From positions 1-47,316 of the forward strand of contig JAPYNY010000079.1 in NCBI GenBank assembly GCA_028283145.1: a DNA stretch of 47,316 nucleotides, in the 5' to 3' direction. A program made the position numbers and the translations under genes. This document shows, piece by piece, positions 18,035 through 26,511 of the stretch. This stretch comes from Candidatus Hopanoidivorans cymbastelae. GTDB lineage: Bacteria > Actinomycetota > Acidimicrobiia > Acidimicrobiales > Hopanoidiivorantaceae. Position 1 is the first letter of the stretch. Each line of letters opens with the position of its first letter. The notes below the pieces were generated by a model. The model was given only the letters and a program-made list of their open reading frames with translations. It was not told the DNA's origin and searched no databases.

Positions 18035-18145
18035 AACTGCCTCGCTTTAACGGGGGAGATAACAACGACAACAACAGCGGCGGTCATAGCAATGCGTCTG
18101 CCAATGCCACCGCCACCAACCCTAATCACCACACACCAGCCCCAA

Positions 18146-19132
18146 TCACACAGCCCTGTCTGACAACTGTCGTGGGCGATGCGCCTCGGAGTTGCAACCC
18201 GCTCCCAGTTGGCTGGCACCATGCTGGCAGTCATAAATCCCGGCAAACAAATCATCCTCTGGAAATTCAGTTGAAACATGCGACCTAGCCAAGATGTAAT
18301 CTTCCCAAGGATATACATCCTTGGCAACATCTCTGGGCAGGCCAAACCAAAACGGGGAATCAGGAGACACTTGGGTGGCGTGCGCCAACAAGGCGTCACA
18401 ACGACGGTCAAACCAATCTCGCACTTCTATTTTGGTGGTAATCCGATGATCTTGTGATGGGCGCTTAAACCACCGCTCGTCAAAGGGCGATTCCAACCCC
18501 AGTTCCTTGAACTTGTTGTGGGTAGCTTCCACACGAGCTCGGCTCCAAGGAGTGTAATACAGCTTGCTGGGCTGCCAGGCTGCCCCTGCCTCAGGATAGG
18601 CCTCAGGGTTCCCGGCAGCGTCAAAAGCTAAAACGGAAATGTCGTGCACTCTGACGTGGTCGGGATGGTCATATCCACTTTGATCGTCGGGGTAGGTGAG
18701 AATTACATGGGGCCGCTCAACTCTGATGATCTCAACCAGACGCCCCACTGCCTCATCCAGTGGAGCAGCCGCAAAACATTCAGGATGTGAGTTGGCCTCG
18801 CTGTCTTTCATGCCGGAATCTCTGTAGCCCAGCATGTAGGTTTTCTGATAACCAATAATCTCAACTGCCGCCGCTAACTCCTGGCGACGCACTTCAGCCA
18901 TATTCTCACGAATTTCAGGCAGATTCAAGGCTTCGTTCAAGACATCGCCTTCTTCGCCACCAGTACAGCAAACCAGAGTGGCCTCAACGCCTGAGTCGAC
19001 ATAGCGAGCGACCGTGCCCGCGCCTTTGGAAGATTCATCATCGGGGTGGGCATGGACGCTCAGCAACCTTCCGTTTCCACCAACCAACCCTTGGTGCACC
19101 AAGCTGTTGTCGCTGCTGTTGGGTAAGCTCAT
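18146..19132 (-). CDS. mca: Mycothiol S-conjugate amidase
   Basis: Cleaves mycothiol conjugates, releasing a mercapturic acid for export and GlcN-inositol for recycling; this is the actinobacterial detoxification route. It is a zinc amidase of the LmbE-like family: HAHPDDE carries the first ligands, HPDH the later ones. CCTGGEEGD, YRDSGMKDSEAN and KLYYTPWSRAR follow the Mca rather than the MshB pattern. ATG 19132 has GGCGAGA just upstream and is preferred; ATG 19171 is possible. The C-terminal ~35 residues, with two Cys, extend beyond the usual end. mshC in this window supplies the same thiol pathway. Confidence 0.92.
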   Translation of the reverse strand: MSLPNSSDNSLVHQGLVGGNGRLLSVHAHPDDESSKGAGTVARYVDSGVEATLVCCTGGEEGDVLNEALNLPEIRENMAEVRRQELAAAVEIIGYQKTYMLGYRDSGMKDSEANSHPECFAAAPLDEAVGRLVEIIRVERPHVILTYPDDQSGYDHPDHVRVHDISVLAFDAAGNPEAYPEAGAAWQPSKLYYTPWSRARVEATHNKFKELGLESPFDERWFKRPSQDHRITTKIEVRDWFDRRCDALLAHATQVSPDSPFWFGLPRDVAKDVYPWEDYILARSHVSTEFPEDDLFAGIYDCQHGASQLGAGCNSEAHRPRQLSDRAV

Positions 19133-19256
19133 GTTCTCGCCGGTGACTTTTGTAAAGCCTGTGCTTTTCATAGAGATTTAACGCTACCGCAGCTTGGCCC
19201 GATGGCAGTTAAATCACAGGGTTGTGATGGTTCCAGAAAACTACGCTGCCAAAAAG

Positions 19257-20492
19257 CTATGATTCCAAAGCATCAATTGGGATCAACTCGTGCTGTCCAG
19301 TGTCTTCATCCCGGTTGAAAACCCAACCGAAATATTCAGCTAATGCTTCGCGGCCCTCTTCTGGCCCATGCGCTATGACTTCATCGCCGACTTCCAATTT
19401 TTGGACGCCTGTCGGGCGGTAGATATATCGTTCGCCTCGCAGGATGGCAAACACCACAAAGCCAGGCTCGGTTGGCAGCGCCAACTCCCGCAAAGTTTTC
19501 CCAGCAGCAGGCGAGTTCTCGCGCACGACCAGCCGCACCACAACCTCATCTGACTCTCCGAGCGCCAGCCGCACGATGGGGTGCACATCATCTTCCCGCT
19601 CTACCAGCCAGACCATCTGCTTGGCTTGGTCTCCGATGTCTTCAGCTGCTGTAGCCACCATCAACAACCCCCGCAGCAGTGAAGGGTCGATGTTTTGGGA
19701 ACTGGCACGCAATACCCAAAGCTGCAGTTGCGCGTTCATCTCATCTAGACGCCCTTCCAGGTGGTGAACCTCAGACGCCAGACCTTTGTCGTCAAACACC
19801 AGAGCTGAATAAGCCAAGCCGACCGCGATCTCAGACAAATTCTTCATCTCCACCAATGCATCTGCAGCCCTGTCTAGATCGGTAATCCAGATGTGACCTG
19901 TCTGTTTGGGAAGCTCCCACTCAGCGGCTGCGGCCAACTCTCGCAGGGTGTGGATTCCCTCTGGCGGCCCTCTCAAAATCAAGACATCGCCAGTATGAAG
20001 CACTAAGTCACCGCCGATATTTGTAACCCACTGGGTCTGGCGCCTGACTGCCATAATGCGCATGCCCGTTGCTACCGGCAACTCCAGCGCAGCCAATGAC
20101 ATGTTGGCCATTGCCGATTGCTCTTCCACCAAAACCCTGTGGGAGACTTCGCGTGCGTCCGACAGGTTGGCTACAATTTCCTCGGGAATGCCAAGTCGTT
20201 TGACGATAATAGCGGCGATGTCTTCAGCATCGTTGGCGATGCGCTCGATCGCACTCACCACTTGCAGCACCGCAGCCATAGCTTCGGCTTCGCGGGGATC
20301 GCGCACAGCCATGATGCAGACTTTGCGCATTTGCTGGACCAGGTCGCTCATCTCCTGTTCCAGCTTGCTGACCTCCTCACCCATCTGGGAGTCGCCGAAA
20401 TATAAAGCGGCGTAAGCAATATCAACCATCAACTCGCTCAGGTCTTTGGCCTTGGCCAACATCTGGCGCAGATTACGGGGGTTATCTTCCAT
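19257..20492 (-). CDS. Double PhoU-RCK_C regulator, partner of the SLC41/MgtE-type transporter
   Basis: About 411 residues built as a tandem duplication: PhoU-like helices, an RCK_C (TrkA-C) beta domain, then again PhoU-like helices and RCK_C. The PhoU starts VDIAYAALYFGDSQMG and VGLAYSALVFDDKGLA align with each other, as do the RCK_C pieces GMRIMAVRRQTQWV and GFVVFAILRGERYIY. RCK_C domains sense ligands such as nucleotides or ions. ATG 20492 is preserved behind AAAGAGAAAG; a longer reading from 20585 would translate a repeat-like leader. It sits directly downstream of the SLC41/MgtE-type gene, which suggests cytoplasmic gating or regulation of that transporter. Confidence 0.83.
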   Translation of the reverse strand: MEDNPRNLRQMLAKAKDLSELMVDIAYAALYFGDSQMGEEVSKLEQEMSDLVQQMRKVCIMAVRDPREAEAMAAVLQVVSAIERIANDAEDIAAIIVKRLGIPEEIVANLSDAREVSHRVLVEEQSAMANMSLAALELPVATGMRIMAVRRQTQWVTNIGGDLVLHTGDVLILRGPPEGIHTLRELAAAAEWELPKQTGHIWITDLDRAADALVEMKNLSEIAVGLAYSALVFDDKGLASEVHHLEGRLDEMNAQLQLWVLRASSQNIDPSLLRGLLMVATAAEDIGDQAKQMVWLVEREDDVHPIVRLALGESDEVVVRLVVRENSPAAGKTLRELALPTEPGFVVFAILRGERYIYRPTGVQKLEVGDEVIAHGPEEGREALAEYFGWVFNRDEDTGQHELIPIDALES

Positions 20493-20508
20493 TTTTGCTT
20501 TCTCTTTA

Positions 20509-20603
20509 AGGTTAGACGGGACGGGATGGTTATTTAGCAGGCCGGGCGGGTTAGACGGACCGAGCAGGTTAGACAGGCTAGACAAACCGAGCGGGTCAGA
20601 CAG
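20509..20603. repeat. Degenerate short repeats (GGTTAGAC type)
   Basis: Between the transporter stop and the PhoU/RCK_C start, the plus strand has several copies of GGTTAGAC or close variants, separated by GGGCGG and CCGAGCGGG-like pieces. The pattern is degenerate and of irregular period. If the longer start of the neighbouring gene were used, it would encode a Ser/Asn/Leu/Gly/Pro-rich leader. Confidence 0.6.
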
Positions 20604-20624
20604 ATGGACTCACACCACGGACAC

Positions 20625-21989
20625 TTAAACTATGCCCAAAAGGTCGATGGCCAAGATCAGCACAAAAGCTCCGACCAGGTCCAGCACAGCTGTGATTATC
20701 GGGATGCCATAAGTGTCGGGATTGACTCCCACCCGCACTGAAACCATCGTGCCGTAATAAGCCACCGCAGCAACCACAGCCACTACGACAACGCCCCCCA
20801 GCAGCACTACTCCCAGCAGATCCAAAATCCCAGGGCTGGCGACACTGAAAATCTCAGCAGAAGCCTCAACTACCAGGGCCAAGATTATGTAGCCCGGCAG
20901 CGCCAAGAGCGCAATACCCACTAAATCAGCGCGCGCCCGGCTGTCTGGGAGTTTGTTCGGTTGGGCAACTCCGAGATGGAACTTGGTTGACAGCCGACTG
21001 GACAGTATCGCCCCTAACGACCCTGCCACAGCCAGATATCCGGGCAGCAGGATCAGCAAGCTGGGGAAAAGCGCCAGTTTGTCCAAGCGGCTCTCAACCA
21101 CGATGCCAGCGAACATGTCAAATATGATGGCTGCCAGCAGCACTGGAATCGACTCATTCAAAATTCTGCGCAGCGAGTTGCTGGCACCCTGCCATATCAA
21201 CACCGCCAGCCCGGTGGCAATGCCGAAATAAATTGGAGTCAGCAAGTTGGCAAAGCGCTCTATGTCAAAAAACCAAATGGTTACAAACAGCGAGGGCAAG
21301 GTGATCACATCTCCTGCGCTAGTTACCAGCGGGACAGTTACATTGTCGGGATCCCAGCGGTAGCGCACCGACAACATAGCCAGCAATAACGCCACTGCCA
21401 ATACCACGATGGACGCCAGCACCCCTCCAGTTACGCTGATGGCAATGAATTCGGCTGCGGAAATGGAACCTGACACGCCGAAAACCACCGCAAAAGCCTT
21501 GCCCAACAGCGCCAGCGCTACCGACATCAACAGATTCAACAGCAGCGAACTGACAATATTTTCACCCACCACGCTGGCAGGGCGAAAGCTCATGCGATAG
21601 GTGCCGGCGTGAATGGCAGTGCCGAGCCGCGCTCCTACAGCTCCAAAAATATTGCCCCGCAACGCTATGGCAGCCGGCACCATCAGCAACAGACCGGGAA
21701 GTTCCTCCAGCCGGTCGGTGTTCTTGCCCAGTAAAACTCCTGCCACAACGCTACTGACCGACAACAATGCCAGCGATACTAAAGTCTCACTGGCGCCCTC
21801 CTTGGTGTAGCCGACCAGTCTGGCTGCGGTATTTGCAAAAGCCCTGCCGGAGAGAAGTTGCCTGAAAGTTGGAAAGTGCCTGAGAAAGGTTGGGAAACGG
21901 CGGTTTTTGCGGTTTTGGGCTGTTGTGCGGCTCATGGTGAATGTTCGCCCCGTTGTGAGCGAGTCACGATTTGTGTCGGCTTCAGCCAT
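20625..21989 (-). CDS. SLC41/MgtE-type divalent cation transporter
   Basis: An integral membrane protein of ~454 residues with two homologous MgtE-type membrane domains, the first around LPGLLLMVPAAIALRGNIFG and the second around LFPSLLILLPGYLAVAGSLG. It lacks the cytoplasmic N and CBS domains of classical MgtE, so it resembles eukaryotic SLC41 carriers. The PhoU-RCK_C protein encoded downstream may replace those regulatory domains. ATG 21989 follows AAGAG and overlaps the stop of the upstream gene (ATGGCTGA), so translation is coupled. Mg2+ is the likely substrate; other divalent cations are possible. Confidence 0.85.
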   Translation of the reverse strand: MAEADTNRDSLTTGRTFTMSRTTAQNRKNRRFPTFLRHFPTFRQLLSGRAFANTAARLVGYTKEGASETLVSLALLSVSSVVAGVLLGKNTDRLEELPGLLLMVPAAIALRGNIFGAVGARLGTAIHAGTYRMSFRPASVVGENIVSSLLLNLLMSVALALLGKAFAVVFGVSGSISAAEFIAISVTGGVLASIVVLAVALLLAMLSVRYRWDPDNVTVPLVTSAGDVITLPSLFVTIWFFDIERFANLLTPIYFGIATGLAVLIWQGASNSLRRILNESIPVLLAAIIFDMFAGIVVESRLDKLALFPSLLILLPGYLAVAGSLGAILSSRLSTKFHLGVAQPNKLPDSRARADLVGIALLALPGYIILALVVEASAEIFSVASPGILDLLGVVLLGGVVVVAVVAAVAYYGTMVSVRVGVNPDTYGIPIITAVLDLVGAFVLILAIDLLGIV

Positions 21990-22917
21990 CGCCAACTCTT
22001 TTGCCCAACTTTGTCAGAATTGATTGACACTGCTGCCAGGCGTCAGTCAAAATGTCGGCTACGCTCAGCACTTCGTCAATACGGCCAGCAACTTGGCCTG
22101 AAAACGCAAAGGCTGCCTCCATCTCACCCCCGAAGTAGAGCTTCATGAGATTGTCCAAGCCGGGCATGGCAACGTTTTCTGCATGTTCAATGGCGGTGGT
22201 TCGGTCAGTTCGCAGCACTCGATAGCTGGGGCGTCCTGCTCGATTCAGCAACACGGTGTCGGTTTCGGCTGCCCCTACGACAGCTTGTTTCCAGTTAGGG
22301 TGCACCGGCGATTCCTGGGCGCTGAGCATGCGTGTGCCCATCTGCACTCCTTCAGCCCCTAGCGCAAGCGCAGCTGCCATGCCAAGGCCATCGCAAATCC
22401 CTCCAGCTGCCACCACTGGAATATCTATAGCCCGACAAACAGCTGGTACCAGCACCATTGAAGAAGCACCCTTTTGGTTCTTGAAGCCACCGCCTTCAAT
22501 GCCTTCCACCACTACTCCGTCAACTCCCGCCTGAGCTGCCCTGACAGCACCCGCCACGGTCGGCACCACATGAAACACGCAAATGCCAGCTCGCTTCAAC
22601 GCCGAAGTCAATACCCTGGGGTCACCCGCTGAAGTCGTGGCAAACTTGACCTTGTTGGCCACTACGAAATCCACTATCTCGTCCATGTCCGACACCAGCA
22701 TCTGAGCGATATTCACACCCCAAGGCCTGTCGGTCAGGTCGCGCATCTTGGCGATTTCCTCTTTGACTTCATCCAGTTTGCCTGAGCTGGTCTCCACAAT
22801 TCCCATTCCGCCCGCATTGGAAACAGCGGAAGCCAGCTGCGCCCTGGCTATGTAGCCCATCGGCGCCTGAATGACGGGAATCTCAATGCCCAGCAGTTCG
22901 GTAATTGCGGTTTTCAT
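21982..22917 (-). CDS. Nitronate monooxygenase family flavoprotein
   Basis: A 311-residue TIM-barrel FMN protein of the 2-nitropropane dioxygenase/FabK-like group. The N-terminal GIEIPVIQAPMGYIARAQLA, the central GVDGVVVEGIEGGGF and the phosphate-binding VVAAGGICDGLG and GAEGVQMGTRML segments are all present. Family members oxidise alkyl nitronates or act on enoyl thioesters; the specific substrate is not evident. Its stop overlaps the start of the transporter gene by eight bases, so the genes are coupled, although no functional link is obvious. Confidence 0.88.
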   Translation of the reverse strand: MKTAITELLGIEIPVIQAPMGYIARAQLASAVSNAGGMGIVETSSGKLDEVKEEIAKMRDLTDRPWGVNIAQMLVSDMDEIVDFVVANKVKFATTSAGDPRVLTSALKRAGICVFHVVPTVAGAVRAAQAGVDGVVVEGIEGGGFKNQKGASSMVLVPAVCRAIDIPVVAAGGICDGLGMAAALALGAEGVQMGTRMLSAQESPVHPNWKQAVVGAAETDTVLLNRAGRPSYRVLRTDRTTAIEHAENVAMPGLDNLMKLYFGGEMEAAFAFSGQVAGRIDEVLSVADILTDAWQQCQSILTKLGKRVGDG

Positions 22918-22982
22918 GGTTATGCGGTTTTCATAGCCGCGAGCTAGCTATGGCTAGAGACCGCGTCCGCGCCGACCGGCGG

Positions 22983-24164
22983 TCATCCATCATTTTCATT
23001 TGATTTTTGCTGGCTTGTCTTGCGTCTGCGAAACGCTTTCCCCGTCAAGATGTGCCTGCCGATAAACCTAAACTCCACCCGTTTGGTGCGGCTCGTGCGA
23101 AACAGCCGGAAACCTTTGAAATCCTCAATTAAATCGGATGACCATTTGGCGTAGGGGGCATCTACCACCACGCACAATGTCCGCAGCGGCACATCATAGT
23201 TGACCCGCCAGCCCGCAAAATCTTTCCAAGCCTGCCCCTGGTCTTCCACCAAGGGAATGCCAGCTTCCTCCATTTCCTCCCAAAGCTGATCAAATTCTCG
23301 GCGGGTAATGCTTATCGGCGAATCGGGCTTGGGGTTATGGTCGTAGGCAATGTTGAAATAGTCTGTAATCCTGCGCAACGCCACATAACCCGACCTAAGG
23401 CACAGGCGCGCTCGCGGCGAGGGAGGCACATCAACAGCGGCTTCCACAAAGGCGGCTGTATCCAACACATTGCCGGCAGTGGTTATCCATGACTGATAAG
23501 GGGTCGGCGAACGGAAAAAGACCAAAGAGGGGTAACTCAGATGAGATTCCTCATTGATGACAAACCATCGTTCCCACTGTTCCCAAATTTCGTCCATTCT
23601 GCTCAAGAAGTCAACCTCGTGAAATCGGCGAATCACAGCACCGACCTCAGGCGGAGACCCAGCTCTGATATTCCACAGGGAGCAAAGCGTTTCGCGCTCA
23701 CGAAACATGGTGTGCATGGTGGGCAAAAAACTAATCATCAAAGCTACTAGACCCAATCCGATGAGACCTTCAATGACTGCCAGAACCAAAGCTGGGAACT
23801 CCTCGGCATTGCGAAAGCCCAAAGTTGTAATTGACGACCCGCTTAGGGCAAAAGCATCTCCCAAGGGACGCACCCCAATGCCCCAGAACATGCATCCAAA
23901 GCCAGCGATTACACCAAATGCCCAGATGATCGGGAGCGACATCAAAGTTGTCGGGGCAAATCTGGCCAAGACCGCATCACGAGCTTCGTAGCTTGTGAAA
24001 CGACTGCTTCCAAAAATGAAGAACCTCCTCATGAACAAGAAAAATAATCTGGTCAGGACTACCTTTTCGCCTCGCGGCACCACGACTGTACGGATAGCTG
24101 AGAGCATGGTGGCACACACAAGCAAGATTCCCGCGATAAAGAAGACGATATGGAGAACTCTCAT
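22983..24164 (-). CDS. Ion-channel-like membrane protein with long cytoplasmic domain
   Basis: About 393 residues from ATG 24164; a longer frame to 24290 would add a basic, unlikely leader. Helix 1 (IVFFIAGILLVCATML), helix 2 (~70-95), a re-entrant-like SGSSITTLGFRN and helix 3 (VLAVIEGLIGLGLVALMI) form the membrane part. The loop plus following helix resembles the pore loop and inner helix of two-TM potassium channels, but the filter reads TTLGFRN instead of TVGYGD. The remaining ~230 residues are soluble, rich in Trp and charged residues. I know of similar actinobacterial proteins annotated as ion channels, but conduction is unproven. Confidence 0.7.
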   Translation of the reverse strand: MRVLHIVFFIAGILLVCATMLSAIRTVVVPRGEKVVLTRLFFLFMRRFFIFGSSRFTSYEARDAVLARFAPTTLMSLPIIWAFGVIAGFGCMFWGIGVRPLGDAFALSGSSITTLGFRNAEEFPALVLAVIEGLIGLGLVALMISFLPTMHTMFRERETLCSLWNIRAGSPPEVGAVIRRFHEVDFLSRMDEIWEQWERWFVINEESHLSYPSLVFFRSPTPYQSWITTAGNVLDTAAFVEAAVDVPPSPRARLCLRSGYVALRRITDYFNIAYDHNPKPDSPISITRREFDQLWEEMEEAGIPLVEDQGQAWKDFAGWRVNYDVPLRTLCVVVDAPYAKWSSDLIEDFKGFRLFRTSRTKRVEFRFIGRHILTGKAFRRRKTSQQKSNENDG

Positions 24165-24296
24165 AAGTGTTAATTGTGCCGTTAATTTTTGTTTGGGGTT
24201 GGTTTTGCTGCGAGCCTGCCTGTCGGCCCGTTCTGAAACCTGCCCGTTGCGGCGTCCTGAAAGCCTCCTGCCACGCAGCCCAAAACCCACCAGTTA

Positions 24297-24326
24297 TTGA
24301 AATGAATGCCCGCTCTGCTCTATAGT
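24297..24326 (+). promoter_or_regulatory. Promoter of the Rieske oxygenase gene, leaderless arrangement
   Basis: TTGAAA (24297-24302), an 18-base spacer and TATAGT (24321-24326) each match the sigma70 consensus in five of six positions. Seven bases separate the -10 box from the ATG at 24334, which places the expected transcription start at or next to the A of the ATG. There is no room for a Shine-Dalgarno sequence. Confidence 0.6.
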
Positions 24327-24333
24327 TGCGTTT

Positions 24334-25749
24334 ATGACTACAATCACAATTGGCCACGAACTGACAGACGAAGCGCCTGTCGGTGCCGCCATCGGCAAGG
24401 TTGGCGCCAAACGCACCCCAACCAAAGTCCCCGCCTACCGATATATTTCGCCTGAATTTGCGGCCCTGGAAATGCAGAAGATGTGGCCTAAAGTATGGCA
24501 GCTGGCTTGCTCAGTCAGCCACGTGCCCAATCCAGGCGACTACTATGTCTATTCCCTGGGGAATATCTCAGTCCTAATCGTGAGGGATTCACAAGGGCAA
24601 CTCAGGGCATACCAAAACGTCTGCCGGCATAGAGGCAATATCTTGTGTTCGGGATCTGGTGAAGGTCTGGATGTCATTCGCTGTCAATATCACCGCTGGG
24701 CTTGGACATTGGAAGGCCAGCTGCGCGAGGTGCCCAGTCGTAAGGGCTTTGGTGCGCTGCGAAATGACGAGCTGCCCTTGTTTGAAGTGGCCATTGACAC
24801 TTGGGGCCCGCTGGTTTTCATCAATCTCAACCCCGATTGCGAGCCGCTGTCTGATTGGCTGGAAGTCATCCCGCAGCTCAGCCAGTGGGCCAACTTTGAC
24901 GACTACGTCTGCGCCTACGATCTTTCGGTGGCTTTGCCCTGCAACTGGAAGACGCTGATTGAGGCTTTCAGCGAAACCTATCATGTCCAAGGCATTCATC
25001 GGGAGATGCTGCCCAGTTGCGATGATGTGAACTCACAAAATCGCCTCTACGGGCGCCACGGCTCGCTGTATCAGCCCTACGGCATTCCCAGCCCCAGGCT
25101 TCGTGACGGAGCCACCAATCAGGAAATCTGGGAGTCATTGGTGGTAACCCAAGGCGCTCGCTATGGTGCTGACAGCAATGAGCCTGGCGAATGTCCCGGC
25201 CCGGAAGACGGCCAAAGCATGCGGGAAATGCTGGCTCAACTGGTGCGCGAGCGCGCCGAGCAACAAGGATGGGATGCCGTCAACTTCACCGAATCGCAGT
25301 TGTTGGATTTGTTTCAGTTCAACTTTTTCCCCAACTGCAGCGTCATTATCATGAGCGATTCAGCTACCGTGCTGAGAGCACGCCCTGGCAACCATCCCGA
25401 TGCAGCAAGCCTGGATTTGCTGCATTTTGACAGGCGTAAGACTTCGCAGCCCGCCCCGGAGCGTCCGATGATAGCTACGCTTGACCCCGACAGCGCTGAT
25501 TTGAATCTTGTTTTCAATCAGGATGTAGAGAACTTGAAGCGAGCTCAGCTGGGACTGCACCAGCCAGCTTTGGAACACGTGGTGTTGTCCAGGGAGGAAA
25601 TGCGCATCATCAACTTGCATCACCAACTAGAAGAGTTTCTGGGCATCAATCCAAGCGAAATTTCAGAAGGCAGCTGGGAGGAAATCCTAGAGTTGCGTGC
25701 GCAAGGTCGCAACGAAATGGAGCCTACGGGCTTTAAAGCGCCTTGGTGA
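24334..25749 (+). CDS. Rieske non-heme iron oxygenase, alpha subunit
   Basis: A 471-residue ring-hydroxylating oxygenase-type protein. The Rieske [2Fe-2S] ligands are C97, H99, C117 and H120 (NVCRHRGN and CQYHRWAW). The mononuclear iron site region NWKTLIEAFSETYHVQGIH gives His 217 and His 222; the third, acidic ligand of the family lies further along. FNFFPNCSVIIMSD is typical of the catalytic domain. No reductase, ferredoxin or beta subunit gene is adjacent, so it must borrow electrons from elsewhere. Substrates of this group include aromatic acids, betaines and sterols; none can be chosen here. Confidence 0.88.
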   Translation: MTTITIGHELTDEAPVGAAIGKVGAKRTPTKVPAYRYISPEFAALEMQKMWPKVWQLACSVSHVPNPGDYYVYSLGNISVLIVRDSQGQLRAYQNVCRHRGNILCSGSGEGLDVIRCQYHRWAWTLEGQLREVPSRKGFGALRNDELPLFEVAIDTWGPLVFINLNPDCEPLSDWLEVIPQLSQWANFDDYVCAYDLSVALPCNWKTLIEAFSETYHVQGIHREMLPSCDDVNSQNRLYGRHGSLYQPYGIPSPRLRDGATNQEIWESLVVTQGARYGADSNEPGECPGPEDGQSMREMLAQLVRERAEQQGWDAVNFTESQLLDLFQFNFFPNCSVIIMSDSATVLRARPGNHPDAASLDLLHFDRRKTSQPAPERPMIATLDPDSADLNLVFNQDVENLKRAQLGLHQPALEHVVLSREEMRIINLHHQLEEFLGINPSEISEGSWEEILELRAQGRNEMEPTGFKAPW

Positions 25750-26139
25750 TGTGTGGGGCGCTCGGGATGCGGGCCCAGAGTGCGCCCGATCCTCATTCTG
25801 CGCCCAAGCGATGAATGCGCTGTTGTAGGGCCCCATTCTCCACGTCTAAATTTAACAGGTGCACTCAAGTGCCCTGCCTTTCCTTTTTTGTGCTTTGCTA
25901 ACTTCGTGCTAGACTCTGTTTGTCGTCTCTAGCGACACAAACGTACGATGTGCTATCCGGTCCAAAGATGGCAATCTGAGCGTCTCCGCCCGCGACACAA
26001 GCCAACTCGGCCGAACAAGGGTGCTGCTGGTATCAGTTCAATGATAGGTACCCCTACCCTCACGCCCGAAGGCGGCAGCTACCCGCATTTGAACAACCCT
26101 TGCCGGGACAGCATCAGCCGCGGAAAGCCGGAAGAAGCC
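25750..26139. other. 390-base gap between the Rieske gene and the HigB-like locus
   Basis: No gene is supported here. It has a possible weak terminator (25856-25890) and an imperfect inverted repeat at about 25919-25943 (GTTTGTCG and CGACACAAAC arms around TCTCTAG). The frame of the toxin gene is open back to an ATG at 25948, but the encoded sequence there is Arg/Pro-rich and does not resemble the family. Confidence 0.5.
25856..25890 (+). terminator. Weak hairpin plus T-rich tail after the Rieske gene
   Basis: GCACT-CA-AGTGC can form a five-pair stem, extendable with mismatches. A T-rich run (CCTTTCCTTTTTTG) begins about nine bases later. The spacing is longer than in classic intrinsic terminators. 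Confidence 0.3.
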
Positions 26140-26478
26140 GTGGAGATAAAATACGCAGACAAGAAGCTGGAACAAACTATCAGCAACCCCAGAAAACTTA
26201 AGAAAGACCACGGAGCGGATGTTCAAAAGCTAGTGCTGGAATGACTTGAAGACATGGAATCGGCTGAAACCCTAGCCGAATACATGTACTACCCAAGGAA
26301 ATGCAAAGAACTGGCAGGCGACCGCAAAGGCCAATTCTCAGTTCGGCTAGACAGCAAAAAGAGGCTCGTATTCACACACAATGAGCAGGTAACGCCTCTA
26401 AAGCCAGACGGCGGACTGGACTTGCACAGGGTGACAAAAGTCAAAATTCTTGAGATAGTGAACTATCACCGCAAATGA
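26140..26478 (+). pseudogene. higB: HigB-like (RelE/ParE family) toxin with in-frame TGA
   Basis: Read through one TGA, the frame gives a 112-codon toxin-like protein. It starts VEIKYADKKLEQ (GTG 26140 behind GGAAGAA), has AETLAEYMYYPRKC, then GDRKGQFSVRLDSKKRLVF and KVKILEIVNYH at the end, matching the ~110-residue HigB-type RNase toxins paired with HigA. TGA at 26242-26244 falls inside KLVLE*LEDMESAETL, where relatives have an R-L-x-x-L helix; CGA to TGA is one transition. Codons on both sides stay in frame and look conserved, so decay is recent. A separate downstream product from ATG 26263 or 26287 would lack the first third. The intact antitoxin-like gene follows 33 bases later. Confidence 0.82.
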
Positions 26479-26511
26479 CATGCTAGGCTTAGCACCAAAG
26501 AGAAGAAATTG

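Noticed and set aside
25948-26139. Upstream ATG extension of the toxin frame
   Set aside because: The extra 64 residues are Arg/Pro-rich with no family match, while GTG 26140 has a ribosome binding site and begins the conserved motif.
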